DNA of 64,000 nt. Origin: Synchiropus splendidus (lineage: Eukaryota; Chordata; Actinopteri; Syngnathiformes; Callionymidae). Made by a program: the position numbers and the translations under genes. The first letter of the stretch is position 1. Each line of letters begins with the position of its first letter. The stretch is taken from positions 16,797,001 to 16,861,000 of the forward strand of contig NC_071342.1 of NCBI RefSeq assembly GCF_027744825.2. Reading direction: 5' to 3'. Positions 24,691 to 44,457 of this stretch are shown here, one piece after another. The notes beneath the pieces were generated by a model that searched no databases, was not told where the DNA came from, and saw nothing but the letters and a program-made list of their open reading frames with translations.

Positions 24691-26217
24691 TGTTACATTT
24701 TTTTTAAAAATTGTCATCGAAAAGTATAAAACAAAGACATAATGGGACACTTGACAATATTTGTGAAGCACCCGGGTCACTTTTGCCCCGACTCTTGGTG
24801 AAGAGGTTTACTTCTTATCTGTGATACGGCTGATACGATCTAATCCCAGAGGGGCTTTTGGTGAAATGGCTGCATCAGGTAAGAAGTATTAGGAAAAAAA
24901 ATCATCGGTTGATCCAGTGAAACCCCCGAAGAGAGGCTTAGCAAAAAGATATTTGTAAGATTGCCGCTCAGCACGTGTATGGTATTTATGGATGCGAATG
25001 TTTGTGATGTGTTTCCTGTGGGACACTCGATCAAAGAATAATCATTATGCAGCTGCAGTGGCATCTTGTATGAGTGTGTGTTAATTCTGCTGCACGCGAG
25101 GAAAAGCACAAGAGGCGGGGGCCTCGTCCCATGTTGATACTTGGATGGAAATTTAGTGCAAATACAGCAATAAGCCAGCGACAGCGTGCCTAATTATTTT
25201 TGGCTATAGCAAGCGCTGCCACTGCCTGGTGGTGCCCAGCGGTGCCACTCTCCCGGGGGCGGGGGGGTCGCAGACACACGCAAGAAGGTGGGAGTGTGCT
25301 TACCCCTCCCTTGTTAGAACAAAACTTAACTACATATTTGAGGGATTTCCTCAGAGACATTTTGTAAAATACACATAGATTTGTGAGCGCGGTAAATACA
25401 GCGCTCCCACTACAGTTATACTCATAAATAAACAGATAAACCATTTCACCTTGCAGTATCTGCAGTGGAGAGGAAAATGGAAAGGTAACCTCAGTGGACA
25501 TGAAAATGAAATATGAGAGTGTGAAATGGGGGTAAATGCGCTTGCTGGTGTTTTCTTAAAGCATCTGCTTTGGTGTGGTGTGACATTGCTGAGGTAGGCG
25601 AGTGGAAGGGCACGGCGCCTCCCACTAGACTTGAGGAGGAATTGTCTCTGACCGTTTTGTAGCCATTCCAATCTGAAGCCATAAGCAGAAAATAATAAAA
25701 CACTTTCGATCTCGCTCTAGTAAAGCGGCCTGTTACTCTGGTCGCCAGTTGCCTGATGAAGCAGCGCACCTACCAGTCACCCATGAAACAGGTGGCCTCC
25801 ATAAAAGAGGAAGAAAGAGGCGATCAGAAACCTCCCTGCTGTTTTGATGCCTCTCTTATGTGTGTGGCAAGATCTAACAGCACATCCTTAATTTGTGAGT
25901 AACCAACTTTATTTGAAGTGTTCTATCAAGTCTCAGCGACCGCGCATCAAAACTCATGTACTACTTTGGAGGGTTTCCTCTCAAACAGGTCATTTCTTCT
26001 TCAAAAGCCTTGGTGGAAAAGCAACATGTTGAGGTTTCCGTCATGACAGAGGTCAGTTGTCAGGCTGAAAAACACACTATTGTACTTACATAAATGCATG
26101 CTGTTTACATGTTGATGTAAATTGATGTTTGCTATTTTTAATTTTTACTTGATATGATCTGATATCAAAAGTTTCAAGACTTAGATAGTCAAGCTGAGCG
26201 GTGTTATAGTACAAATA
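24691..26217. other. intronic sequence without recognised gene
   Basis: A GC-rich patch with a G run is at 25245-25270. Nothing else is recognised. Confidence 0.5.
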
Positions 26218-26578
26218 CAGTGGTACTTCGGTTTTCGAACGTCTCGGACAAACAAATCAGAGTTTGAACAAAAATTCCGAGATTTTTTTGCTTCTGATTT
26301 TGAACAAAAATCCAGAACTCACCGGGCACCTCTTCACTTCTGGAGAGACGTCACTCACTCGGCAACCCCTCCCACATGCAGCGGCCACACACATAGAGGA
26401 ACAGCGCACCTGCAGCAGACACTCTACATTCACTCCTACAAAAGCCTATTTTAAGGCTTGGAACGCATTAGTTCTTTTTCCATTCATTGTAATGGGAAAA
26501 ATCGATTCAGATTTTGAACAAATCACTTCTCGAACGGCCGTCTGGAACGGATTGTGGTCGAGAACCGAGGTACCACTG
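26218..26578. mobile_element. TIR element Y (MITE-like), complete copy, 361 bp
   Basis: Ends are CAGTGGTACTTCGGTTTTCG on the left and, in reverse complement, CAGTGGTACCTCGGTTCTCG on the right. It is flanked by TA on both sides (26216-26217 and 26579-26580), the expected TA target duplication of Tc1/mariner/pogo-type elements. Inside, TTTGAACAAAAAT-type sequence recurs near both ends in inverted order. It has no transposase. A second copy of its right part lies at 52035-52345. The 105-codon frame inside (26264-26581) is not a gene. Confidence 0.85.
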
Positions 26579-28142
26579 TAATATTATGCGCCTAGTGGTC
26601 CTGCCATTTCGCAGATTTTGAAATTTACATTTTTACCCGAAGAGCAATTTTTAAATGTGTTTCCTCAGAGTTTTAATCTGCATACACAGAGTGATATGGA
26701 TCCCTTGGCGTCCCAGTTCATTGGTCATCGTTCAGAATGATTCCACCAAAATTTGGTCTATTTGAATCCAAGTGGAGGATGTCCATGTTTAGTTTTGTGA
26801 GCCTGTGTATCTAAGCAACTGAGAATTCGAGTGAAAGGAACCAGTGCTCGTGGCGGTTGCTAGGGAACTGCCGGAGTGTTACCAGTTGTGAGTGGCTCTT
26901 CGATAGATCAGCCTCTAATGGTTCAGGTCTGATGGAGCTTCGTCTAGAAGGAGATGAGGGATCGCCAAGCAGCCAACACGCTCCATCTCAGCGGCTACAC
27001 CGTATGTCACTGCCGACAATCCCACGCATCAGCACACATAACAACCAGAGGAAAATGATGGCAGGTTTTTCCTCAAAACCATTTGCATAGAAGTGAGGGC
27101 TGAATAATTGAAAGGTGTGGGAGAAAGCAGGGTGGCTGAATTGGGATGAAGGGATGTATGCCTGCCAGCCAAATCCATTAGCCAGGACTTGCTTGGCCGA
27201 GGCAGGCAGCTGATGGGAGGACTCTGTTATCGGACACTAAAGGACACAAGGGCTGGCCATCACCACGCCTGCCCTCTCTACTCTTGCTGCGGGGGGAAGC
27301 GGGAGAGAGACAGACAGAATGAGAAGGGAATGGAAGCAAAATGAGAGAGACAAAAGGAGAAACTAAGGCAAAGACCGGAGAGGTTCAATAACAGAAAGAC
27401 TGAAGAGGTGTTACCCTGTTACAGCTTTATAATTGGCCTGCAAGGACGGTCAAATGAGAGGCTACTTATCGCACATAGCAGTTCCACAAGAATGCTTGTC
27501 CATCTCTATAGCCTGAGCCCATTTAAAAGAGCATTAGGACAAATGAAGCGGTGAAAAAGAGGACACCATTGTCGGACAGAAGGAGGGGACGAAAAAAAAA
27601 AAGTCTTAGACAATCGTGTTCCTGGCAAATAAAGGAGCGCTCGAGTTCTTTGGGTTCCTAATGGAGAGTTTCTCTGGAGTTGTTGTGGTTAGAGAGGACA
27701 CCTCCGCAGAACTAATTCAGCAACGGATGGTTGTGTGGGACTATGCAAACTGTCAAAAACAGAAACCTTTTAATATAAAGTGCGGTGACAAAAAATAGAT
27801 TTCCCCATCTGCAGAGTAAAGTGAGGTGTTACTTTGACAAGAACAAAAGTTTCACGTGATGTTATTTACGATCCGCAATGCTTAGCATGTTAATTGGAAC
27901 TTGTATTTGTCCGGAAACAAATAAAACATGTCTTTGGTGGAAGAAAGGGAAGAAAGCGGAACAGGATTAAAATGAAACAGAATTCCGCGCAACATTGAAA
28001 TCCCTACCGTTGTGATTCTAAATGTTATTGCACATAAAATTGGACTGTGATTCAATTTTTAAGCTTCATGTTAAAATAAATCAATAAAAGGTGGAAAAAA
28101 AATAAGAGATAACTATTTTTTTTTTTTTTCTTGGTTTTCTTT
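26579..28142. other. intronic sequence without recognised gene
   Basis: A purine-rich GAGA/GACA stretch is at 27300-27360 and a poly-A run at 27592-27602. Nothing else is recognised. Confidence 0.5.
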
Positions 28143-28380
28143 TGGGGCTGTCAACAGACTCAAATTTAAATCTCAATGAATCGCACTAAAGTTGAGTTAA
28201 CTCACAATTACTGGCAAATTAATCTCACATTTTCAATCTGTTTTAATGTACATTAAAGTAAGAGTTTATTAGAAACTCATATGGTTTAAATCTTTGATAC
28301 AGAATGTGTATAATATAATAATATAATCGCAAGTTAACTGAACATTTGTGCGATTAATGAGATTAAAAATACCAACTGCC
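28143..28380. mobile_element. degraded DNA-transposon-like remnant
   Basis: It begins with GGGGCTGTCAACAGACTC and has a run of GAGTTAACTCACAATTACTG followed by AAATTAATC. It ends with ATAATCGCAAGTTAACTG and GCGATTAATGAGATTAAAAA. This word order (GGGCTGTCAA start, repeated TTAATCGC/GCGATTAA motifs) resembles a common non-autonomous teleost DNA element. It is short, mutated and lacks a clear right TIR. Confidence 0.4.
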
Positions 28381-28689
28381 CTATTTTTTTTCACATAAAA
28401 AAAACGTACACAGTTATGGTCGTAGTGTTTATATATTTTAAGAATGAGTAGAATATTTGGATATGTACTACAATGTAGACTGAACTCTTTATCACACATT
28501 TAACAAACCGTTTTTTTTACAGTCCGATTCCAGTTTTCAAAATCCATGTTGCCTATTATCATGATCACAACGGCTCAAAATCAAACCTCATTTTCTTTCA
28601 ACCATTTGTCAGCGGGAATAAAAAGAACATCTCTAAGAAGCCCTTGATAACTCGGAATTTTCATGAGAAATAAATAAATAACCGGCAGC

Positions 28690-29000
28690 TATCACACGCT
28701 AGTGGCGCTGCATCTCAATGAGCTTGTTATTGTGCCGTTACAGCATGTCTGAAAAGTGTCGAATCCTCATTTGCATGTTTTCATATTTAATTCTGGACAG
28801 CAGAGACAGGTCTTGATGTGGCCTAATGTGATGGCTGACATTCCCTGAGCCCTGTAATTATTTCCCTGACCTGCCCCACCATCGTCTTTCCTCAAGTTAA
28901 TTGCAAACATAACAATTCCTGAGGTGGTGCCAGTTCATCGGGAGTCTTTTGCATGCATAATACCACTGCCAACGTCAACATATCCTCAAAAGAATCATCC
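28690..29000. promoter_or_regulatory. candidate conserved non-coding element
   Basis: This is balanced-complexity sequence with clusters of homeodomain and POU-like words (CATTTGCATG at about 28770, TAATTATTT, TTAATTGC, TTTGCATGCATAATACC). It has no repeat and no long open frame. The look is that of vertebrate developmental enhancers, but conservation cannot be tested here. Confidence 0.25.
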
Positions 29001-29864
29001 CAACTTTTATGACAGCCATTCAACTTTCTTGTGAAACGGCAGGACTGATAACTGTTGGTCATAAACAGCCTTTATTTGACATATTAATATACCGTGTGTC
29101 TTCAAATATCAGAGCTGAGCGGGAGGAATATAGACTTTGTTTTGCTCGGATTTCCGCGCGTTAGAGACTTTATTATTTTCTGTCTGTGTGCACATTGTCT
29201 GGTGTGTTATTGCTACGAGTGAATATTTAATGAATCCATGGCAAGCACAACACTGCTGTTCATCTGGGCATCGAGTCAGCGGAAAAAATCTCTCTCTGGT
29301 TCCGCCATCTGTTGGAATCAATATGGAGGGGGGGTGCAAAACCCTTGCCGCCGTTCACGGCTTCAGCGCGCTGAGGATCAAAGCTTCACCCCATCCCTGT
29401 TCCGGCACGTCCACGATGGCAAGGTGAAATGGCAGGTGCTGAAAGAAGTGGAATATACCCTGCACAGTAATGCTAATCCCTCAATTAAATTATAGCTTGT
29501 AAACAGACAGGCCTTCCCAGCGGCGGCAGCTCTGTAACCGAAGCCCTGTGACATGTTTGCACAGTACAGTCCGCACTCCATGCTGAGGCTTTGGAAGGAT
29601 TTATGGACTGACTGGTACAGCGCAGTCAGACAATGTGTTTGTGTAGAGTAACCAGACATTAAAAGCTTGGGATGTGTTTGTTTAGCATGGCAGGAGCTTC
29701 AGAAAAGCCTTTCAACACAAGGGCAGTAGAAATTCCACTCCGTCCAGTTTGTCGTCCCGTGATGTTTACAGTGCTCCGCCGCAACGACTGGTAATTGTAT
29801 CCGTCGGCAGCAAATGGGAACAGACTGAAGCGTTGTTCATCTTTCGCTGAGGGGTTGATTCTCT

Positions 29865-30010
29865 AATGGTGAAAAAAATAGGGCTGGTTAATCGAGGTTT
29901 ATTTCACAGCCTGATTGCAGTCATTGAACTCCATTATTCTTGCTAATGAGGCGGCTATGCGCATGCTAATATGTAAGCATCTCTTTCTCCTTCCTCGGCA
30001 ACATAATTCC
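29865..30010. promoter_or_regulatory. candidate conserved non-coding element
   Basis: It contains GGTTAATCGAGG, CATTATTCTTGCTAATGAGG and ATGCGCATGCTAATATG, which are dense homeodomain and octamer-like words in non-repetitive sequence. This is composition-based inference only. Confidence 0.25.
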
Positions 30011-33000
30011 GAGCTGTGACTTGGCAACGGAGCATCTTTTTTGGTAACATCACTCAAGATCACAATGAGTCCAGGAAGTTTAACAGCACTAACTCCTCAA
30101 ATTACGCCTCAATCCTGAGAAAAAAAACTCATTTAACAAAACGAAAAAGCGAAAAGAAAAGATTTGAAATCCAACACTGAAGTCCTTCCATCTGAAATTG
30201 ATCATTGAGTGCCCACAGTTTCGGGCTTCTGCTTCCTCTACCTAACTGCAGATCGTGAAGTGCTTTCCAGGGTGACACAGCCTTTTGTGTGGCATGTTGA
30301 GTCAGGCTTTCAACTGAATCACATTTCCCTTCACAGAGTACTTTTTGATGCAGTAGGCAGCGCTTCATCGGACTGTCCGATATGGTAAAATAGAGTTACA
30401 GCCCTTCTAACCCCACTTGTTCTTTTTAAGGGCCATGGAATGCCGCGGAAGTGCAACGTTCGATTCAACCAAAAGTCATCAAAATATGATCACATTCCTC
30501 CACCATCATTGCATCTGACATCACGTGGCGAAACCAACAACTCAACGACTCAAGACTCGCCCTGGTGCTCACACAGCACAGAAATATTTTGGTTCAAAGC
30601 TAAAAGGGGATCGAACCCTAGTTACAGCCACCCCAAACCTCTTGTCACTTGTCCAGAACAATGCTGAATGTTTAACGTATAACACACAGGTCAAACTCAA
30701 AACATTGCTGGATCCAGATGGAGCTCCAAATGAAGCATCTGTCTCTTGTCCTATGAGCACAGTAACTCAAAAGGTTCTGACGGGTAAAGCGGACGATCTC
30801 CTAACTTCCTGAACCCTTCTATCCACTAATACAGACTCCCTTGTTGACTGTGTGAAAAATTCAGGCTGGAGTCCAACATGACTTCATGAGGCTTTTGACT
30901 ACCCACCCAATAAATACGACTTCCAAAAGCGCTCCGAAGCGGCAGGCTCTCCGACTGCCATCGAGTCAAGCACAATAGTGTTAAACGGGGCCACGCTGCG
31001 AGCGTGTGGTAAACCATAATTGGCATTTGAAACAAGGGAGGAAAAGTATTAGCATTATATGGGTGAATAATGCTCTGCGCTACAAGGTCAGACGTGCAGC
31101 AAAGTGAATGTCACAACTCATTGCAACGCACATTCTTCAGTTCACACGCTCACACATCATACTTAACAAGAACATCAGGAATTGTAGCGTTTGCTCTCCT
31201 GGTCATTAGGAATCGCAACAAGAAGATCTGGGAATACTGACACAGATAAAGGCAGGTGGTCCATGGGTCATTACTTTGCTCATCATGATTTAAAGGATGG
31301 CTGCAGAATAGAGGATTCTTTTTTTCCCCCCTGGAAAGCATCATGATATTTCAGGTTGCTTTGAATTTTATTTTGTGCTACTGCAGGAATTCCAAGAACA
31401 GCCTTCAACGTGTGCCCCCAGCCTGGTACTCAGTGCTACATTTCAAGCTTTGAGCTATGAGTGGCCAAAGAATGACTCCAGATGGGGCACTATTCGGGGA
31501 CCAATGGTGGTGTAAACACTGGTGTTAGTACCTCAAAAGTAGATTGTCCTTTCGAAAGTTTGCCCAAAGATACTAGTCAGCTCTCTGTAGAGTAGTACTG
31601 CAGGTCCCTTGAAATACATCATTGAAGTGTGAGTGAACAGCAGAAAACCCTCTGGGTTGGAACAATGACTATGGAATAGGAACCTAGGCCATTGTAAAAT
31701 TTACTTAAATCTGAGACTTGGACCCGAGTCACACCTCACCGTGAGTTGGACTCAATGGCAAAAGACTCGAGACTCAAACCGCATTCATGATTTGGGACTT
31801 ATGTAAGATGTTCAGTTTGGTATGTTTCAATTCTGTGACAGCCAGACACAAGTTTCCCCCACCGTCACACATGCGCATAAACACTCTCAACCAGCTGCTT
31901 GACCCAGTCATTGCAGCACCAGTAGCTGCCGCTGTACCCTTCGTCATGTTAAGTTTGGTGACAGCAACCACAGCCGAGGGGCAAATAACAGAACGGCCAA
32001 CATCTGCTGGTGTAGAACCAAAGACGACACCGCAAACTTAAGCAGACATCTCAGACCACATCCAGATGTGGGACGGGCTTTTCATCCGCATGCAGCCAGC
32101 GTTTCCATCACCGTATTGAAAACAATGATGTTACCATCCGGTCAGTCCCAGCTCTCTCCAAATTGTTTGAAACATCCATGCAAAAGATGACTTGTCCGGT
32201 GTCGGTCGCAGTGTAAGAAAAATTCAACATTTAAACATGAGTTCAAAACTCATGCTTAGATAACACCGATCCATGTTTTACGCGGAAAGACTCAAGAGAT
32301 GGCTTACATAATTTTTATCAAACCCTTCCAACAGTCTCAACAGCTGGTTTTGAGTTCCACTCTACTGCACTGCACAGTACTTTCCAAAAGGAATACATTT
32401 TCATTATCCAACCAGTCAGGTGTTAGTACAATTATTTTATATCAAATGTTTAAACATGAAATTGAATCTTTGGCTTGCGGTCTATATAAAAAAAGGCTAC
32501 CAAAATATCAGCCTCAAATCCATCTTTTAAATCACATTCACTACCGGGATTTATTGTGTTTTCCATGTTCATCATGCGAGTCATCGAGTCAGTTAAAGTG
32601 CCCCTCAGATTTTCTCAGGATGCCTCCTGCATGTCTCGCAAGAGTCTGGGAGGAGATTCAAAGGGCAATGCATGGAGGAATGTATGTTGATGTCCAGTTC
32701 CCATGAGAAAAGCCACACTTTTGTCTGAAAAATCAAAACAACATGCCATTGCTGCTCCAATAAATATCACCTTTTTTTATGTCGAACTTCAGGACAGCAC
32801 ACTGTCTTCCCATCTGCATAGCAAATCACAGTTCTAGCCACCGGATCCACCACGGTGAGGGGAAAAAAAGCCACTGAACAGAGCCATTAAGTCAAAATCT
32901 CAAATTGTAATTAACCTCTGGGAGCAAAAATCTTATGAGTAATTGCGCACTAATGCATTCAGACGACAATAAGACTGCACAAACGTAGAGTCTAAGGAAG

Positions 33001-34339
33001 CTTAAAACATTTTTAATGGAACTGCCTATTCAGAAATCGACGTTTGCTTTCACAGCTCGCCACCTCAGATGATCTTTATCATCCCCACGGACTGGACTGT
33101 CTGCAGTTCCATGGCAGGTTCATCAGCGGCAGCACGAAGTGTACTTCTGCTGAGAGTTGATGCAAGTTCAACAGTGTGCCCAGGCTCCCAAGGGAGACAA
33201 ACTTTCCTGACTTGTCTGCTATCCCTCCCTCACACCTGTCTCTCACCTGTACATGTTTTATGACCTGGCATCTTCTCTCGAAGCCTTTGTAAAATGCCCT
33301 GAATTCATCTACTCCATCACTCTTCCATAGTGTCAGACAGCTTCTTTTTTTGTCTTCTTTCGATTTAGCTTTTGGCTTTTAAGGTGCTGCCGATGGGATG
33401 GAATGATGAATAAAAGTGTTGTTGATATGCCAGGAGTATTCACCCCGACTTTAACTCCGCTATCGACCGAGACAATGGATCGCGGGCCGGCACCTTGAAG
33501 CTCATGTCAACAGCACATATAGTGTTTGTGCGTGACTATAGACTGCAAACTGCAAATGTGACTTTGGCGACAACAATAGCTCCAACATCATTTCAACTCT
33601 TGACAAAGGCTCATTGAAACTGTGTCAAGAAAATCGGGAAGATGTTAATAAAAGAATCCAATCTTTTACCGGACAATTGGCTTTTTCCATTTTGTTTCCT
33701 CGCCATCAGCGTATGAAGAAGGACAAATGAGATGTCACCAAGAGATGAATGGCTTCTTTATACGCACTAAATCAATCAGTAAGTGTTGGCTTGTAAAGAG
33801 GATATGATAAAGCCTCACAATGGCATCAGCGGATGATGGAATTGCTTGCTTCTCCACCACTGCGAGAGGCTTTGGCACCTCCAGCATTTGAGAACCGCAT
33901 GTGCAGCACTTCAGGAGACATGCTGACATCAGACGTGTGAGCCTTGTGCAGTAATTAACCGCATCCTGTTCTTCTCACATGCTTGGGAAAAGATGCCGTG
34001 TCGCTTCATATTCCCGGTCTGGTTGAGGTGATGCTGACGAAGAGAATATGACCATGAGCGGTCTTTTAATTAGAATGTATATAAACGGCTGGCTATGAAA
34101 GATTATTGGGCGCGGAGATAAGGTACAGTGGATAATGCAGAGGATAGACCACATGTATCCACTTTGTCGCTGCCTGCACTCATCTAAGGTCATCGCAAAG
34201 CTACTTCTCAAGTCCAACTTTTATTGAGTCATGTGACATAGAAATCGCGGAAACATATTTCTTGACTCAATAATAGAATTCTTTTCATCTTCAATCCTTT
34301 GTTGGTCTCGAAGATCAAGCCGATTCTCACCTGTTAGAA
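30011..34339. other. intronic sequence without recognised gene
   Basis: Open frames of up to 135 codons (32299-32706, plus) show no domain. The stretch at 31700-31760 has repeated GACTTGGAC/GAGTC/GACTCGAGACTC words and may be a decayed repeat. Confidence 0.45.
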
Positions 34340-34349
34340 CCATGAAACC

Positions 34350-34790
34350 AGTGATATGTTAGTGAGAGTTGGAGAAGAAGTTGGAGAGGAGGAATGAGTG
34401 CAGTAGATGAAAGAGAGAATACAGGTGTAAATGAGAGGTTGGTAGGAGAAGCGGTGAACGGACAAGTTCAAGAATTAAGATCAATCTTTTGGAATAATGA
34501 ACAGAGATAATGGGAGGTAAAGAGTAGAGTGCAGACATGGCGGAACAAGACTACAATGAAAGAGCAGCAGCTCTTGAGACTATGAGGATGATAACAGGTA
34601 AAAAGACACGAGGACAACAACCAATGAGGTTCATGGATGCAGTGAATAAGGACATAGAATGGACTGATCGGACAAAAACGTCGGCGAATACGAACTGCTT
34701 TGGAGCGTTGGCTCCTCACCATCCCAATATGATACAAAACCATTTCCATGAAGCAAGAGAGACAGTTATCGGTTCATTGTAGCATCTTTT
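34350..34790 (+). mobile_element. decayed RTE-like LINE piece
   Basis: The plus strand has GTAAAGAGTAGAGTGCAGAC at 34517. After a shortened interval it encodes RGQQPMRFMDAVNKDIE (within the frame 34537-34782). Both words resemble the C-terminal part of a second teleost RTE-type LINE, where a GRP+RRFMDVV+EDM-like motif is normal. The GRP glycine and proline are altered, and the sequence between the two blocks is much shorter than in intact elements. Purine-rich AGAGG composition upstream also fits. Confidence 0.4.
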
Positions 34791-41455
<6,665 letters not shown>

Positions 41456-41603
41456 AGCAGATGGTGGAATTGCTTGTATATATATTGTGCAGATGGTGGA
41501 ATTGTGGGCCTGTTTCCATCAAAGTTTGAAGTAAATAGAGGAAATCTTCACACGCGTAGCGTTCATGCAGCATGAGAAAGGCCGCCACCGGTTGACGTCA
41601 TAA

Positions 41604-41872
41604 TATCAGAATCAGAAAACTTTATTAATCCCAAGAGAAATTGTGCTTGTAACATGCTCTGTACACAACACATCACAATAAACTAAAAAGAGATAATATT
41701 ATAAAGTGCAAAAAAGCGATTCAAAAGAGCTTAGAAAAACAATGTGCAAGAAAATGCAGTTCAAGAACAGAAATACGTGTCAAAGAATCCTTCACGGTAA
41801 TTTTTTTCAGGGATGAATCGTATGTTTTTATTGCCACAGGAAGAAAGGACCTCCTGTGGTGCTCCGTCATTT
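41604..41872 (-). mobile_element. Rex1/L2-like LINE 3' end
   Basis: On the minus strand the sequence encodes RRSFLPVAIK, the conserved last motif of L2/Rex1-type reverse transcriptases. An AT-rich 3' UTR follows, with GGGATTAATAAAG-like sequence (plus strand CTTTATTAATCCCAAGAGAA). The terminus is a GATTCTGATATT tail at the low-coordinate end. It is truncated to about 270 bp. The plus-strand AATCAGAAAACTTTATTAAT is the usual appearance of this repeat in fish. Confidence 0.8.
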
Positions 41873-44344
41873 TTTTTAAAAATTATTATTATTATTTTTT
41901 ACATACCAGTAAGGTGAGCGAATCACACTGAAGATTTTTTTATGTTGCAGTATGCCTTCATTTCTCACCATTTTCAAGCTATAGCCATATGAAATAATGA
42001 TATCTAAGTGGAGTATTTCATTGAAAAAAATGATCTTTTCCTAAACCTTCCTAAAGCAAGTACATCGACAAGTTTGGTTTTTGTTTGAATCGCGGTGAAA
42101 AGATAACTTCAAGTCATTAAAGTCTGAAGCGAGAAACTTATCTGTACGACAGTAACTTCAGGGCAACGCTTCTCAACTCATCAGTGTTATTAGGAGCAGA
42201 AGTTGTTTGCCTGGAAAGGTAATTACACTGGTCATTAAGGGGGTCTGACAAATTGGCCAGCGGTGCTTGGATGAAGAGGCAGACGTCAGCAGACACTGAC
42301 GCCCCGCGGTGCCGTCATCACCACTGACACAGAGCCACAGCCAGCAGACCTGCTGCCAGGACATACAAAGCACAGCTGCATTCACCGTTCATTCTTTTTC
42401 TACATTTTCACTCATGATGCAGTGTGAGACTTTTAAGGCATTGATTTACCCAAAACAGAGCGCATAGGTCCAACTGGCACACTGACAATAACACAAGGTT
42501 AAAATGGACTGGGGCTCTCAAGGCTCATCATGCAGTAGGTCTGCTTTTTGCATGGTGGACGTCCCATTTCGCAAGCTCTGGCCTGGAGCTTCTAGAGTTA
42601 CAGAGTCCTTCAAAAGCCATAAATAAACTGGCAGCTTTTGCTCAGTTTATACAAAAAACAACTATTGTTTCACGCATAATTCACATGCTTAAACATATGA
42701 AACCGCCTTTTGGATTACAATTGTGAGGACGGGCCCGCCTCTGCTGCCGTCCTCCAAACCCGCTGGCATGGTCGAGATGAGAGTTCAGCAAGTGAAAATA
42801 AAGTAAACTTTTGTGAGTGCAGTATTCTGACGAGTATGAAGGGTATCCACAGGGAATATGTAAAAAAGGAATTATTTTTGACATGTAAATGAAGTGTCCT
42901 TTGATGAATTATGAAGGGACACAATTGCGAGCTGTCCTGAACGCTTCTGTTCTTTGTCTCTCTTATATTATAATAGCTGTCGTCGAGTATTTCCGCTGTG
43001 GTGGCGGAGCTGATGTGGCGATGACAGCGGTTCTCGCACATTAATTCTCAGGGGAAAGTATGCTTTAACTGACACACAGAATAACAACTTCCGACATCGT
43101 GCGTGGATCGCTTTTTACTCCGTTGCAACTTTGTGTCAACATATAATGTGGACGGCCATCTTTGGTGTCAGTGTAGGACTCAGAAGTCGACTTTCCCAAC
43201 GTCATCAAACTTGTATAATTTTGAGACATCGAGATTAAGATCAGAGATGACGTCATAGCTGGTATCCGTGATTCTGGACACCCCGTAGAACTAGACTCAA
43301 ACTCACAGCAGATCCACAAACTCACAGCAGTTCTACAAATGTTACAAAAAAGTCAACGATCCTTGCATGTAAAGTACCAAGGTTAAAACATTTTAGTGGT
43401 CCAGCACATGCTTACTGTGATGAGGCTGCCAGCACGAGATGGAATTTCATCACAAAAAAGTGTTTACTTCACAACATGTCCATAAAAACAAAGAGTAAAA
43501 CAACTTTCTGCAGACTCTGTAACAACATGATAACACCTTCATGGTGTAAATAGTCATCATGTACTTTCACATTTCAAATGAAATGGCTTTTTATCCCACT
43601 TATTATTACTCCAGTTTATATCCAATTGCAATTCTCTATTTTGTTGCACACGTTCCAGGAAGATAATTTTTACCGACTGTCGGGAAAAATGCCCAGACCT
43701 GACTATGGTGATCCCCCCAACATACCAAATCCAAAATAAACCCCTGACAATTGCCAATGGTCCCAATGAACAGTCAGCCGTCTGTTGATATTCAAGTAGA
43801 ACTGGGGGAAAAGGTACAGTTAATGTTCTACTTTCCACCAAACACTGACTGTTATGCCTAGGTTAAGACATTACTTTGCCATCGATGAAGGCAAAACGTG
43901 ACTCCAGCTGAGAGAGTGCTATGAAGGCTGGAAGCATGACAGCACAGAGGTTTTAAAGGCGTGTAGAGAAGGGCTATTACCTCACCTGTGGGTGATCTCT
44001 CAATAAAGTCCTACGCAGTAGAGAAAAGGGCATCCAAATCTTAGGTTCAAGAAAAGGCCAACGTGCATTCCATTCTAAAAGCACTCAGTAAGGTTAAAAA
44101 GCAAGCACAAAGCACAATTTGCAATTTCAGAACAAGTGGTGAAGCTTGTAATTACTCTCTGTTCCTGAGCACATAATGTTCCCTACTAATACAAAAAAAA
44201 GCATGTTAGAAAGAAATTGATGCAGGAGCAATGGTCAGAGAATAGCTGCTATTACGCTTCTTGACAGCACAGAAAAGACAGTTTGACATTAGACGGAGAA
44301 GATCCTCTAATATTCATTGCTGTATCCTGAATGTGTGTGTGAGC
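41873..44344. other. intronic sequence without recognised gene
   Basis: Nothing is recognised. Open frames stay near 100 codons (42715-43041, minus) and show no domains. Confidence 0.5.
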
Positions 44345-44457
44345 GTGTGTCTATTTTTTAAATCTCCTTTTTACTGCTTTTTAATAGGATTACTATTGTG
44401 CTGAATTTCCACACTGCGGGACAAATAAAGCGCAGCAAATGAAATGAAATGCATTTT
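44345..44457 (+). mobile_element. LINE 3' UTR end with (AAATG)n tail
   Basis: GTGCTGAATTTCCACACTGC, then GGGACAAATAAAG, is the conserved 3' UTR end of a teleost LINE. It is followed by a short AAATGAAATGAAATG tail. No coding part remains, so the insertion is almost completely 5'-truncated. Confidence 0.6.

Noticed and set aside
30600..30620. GGATCGAACCCTAG, similar to a tRNA T-arm
   Set aside because: No acceptor stem, D-arm or anticodon arm at the right spacing.
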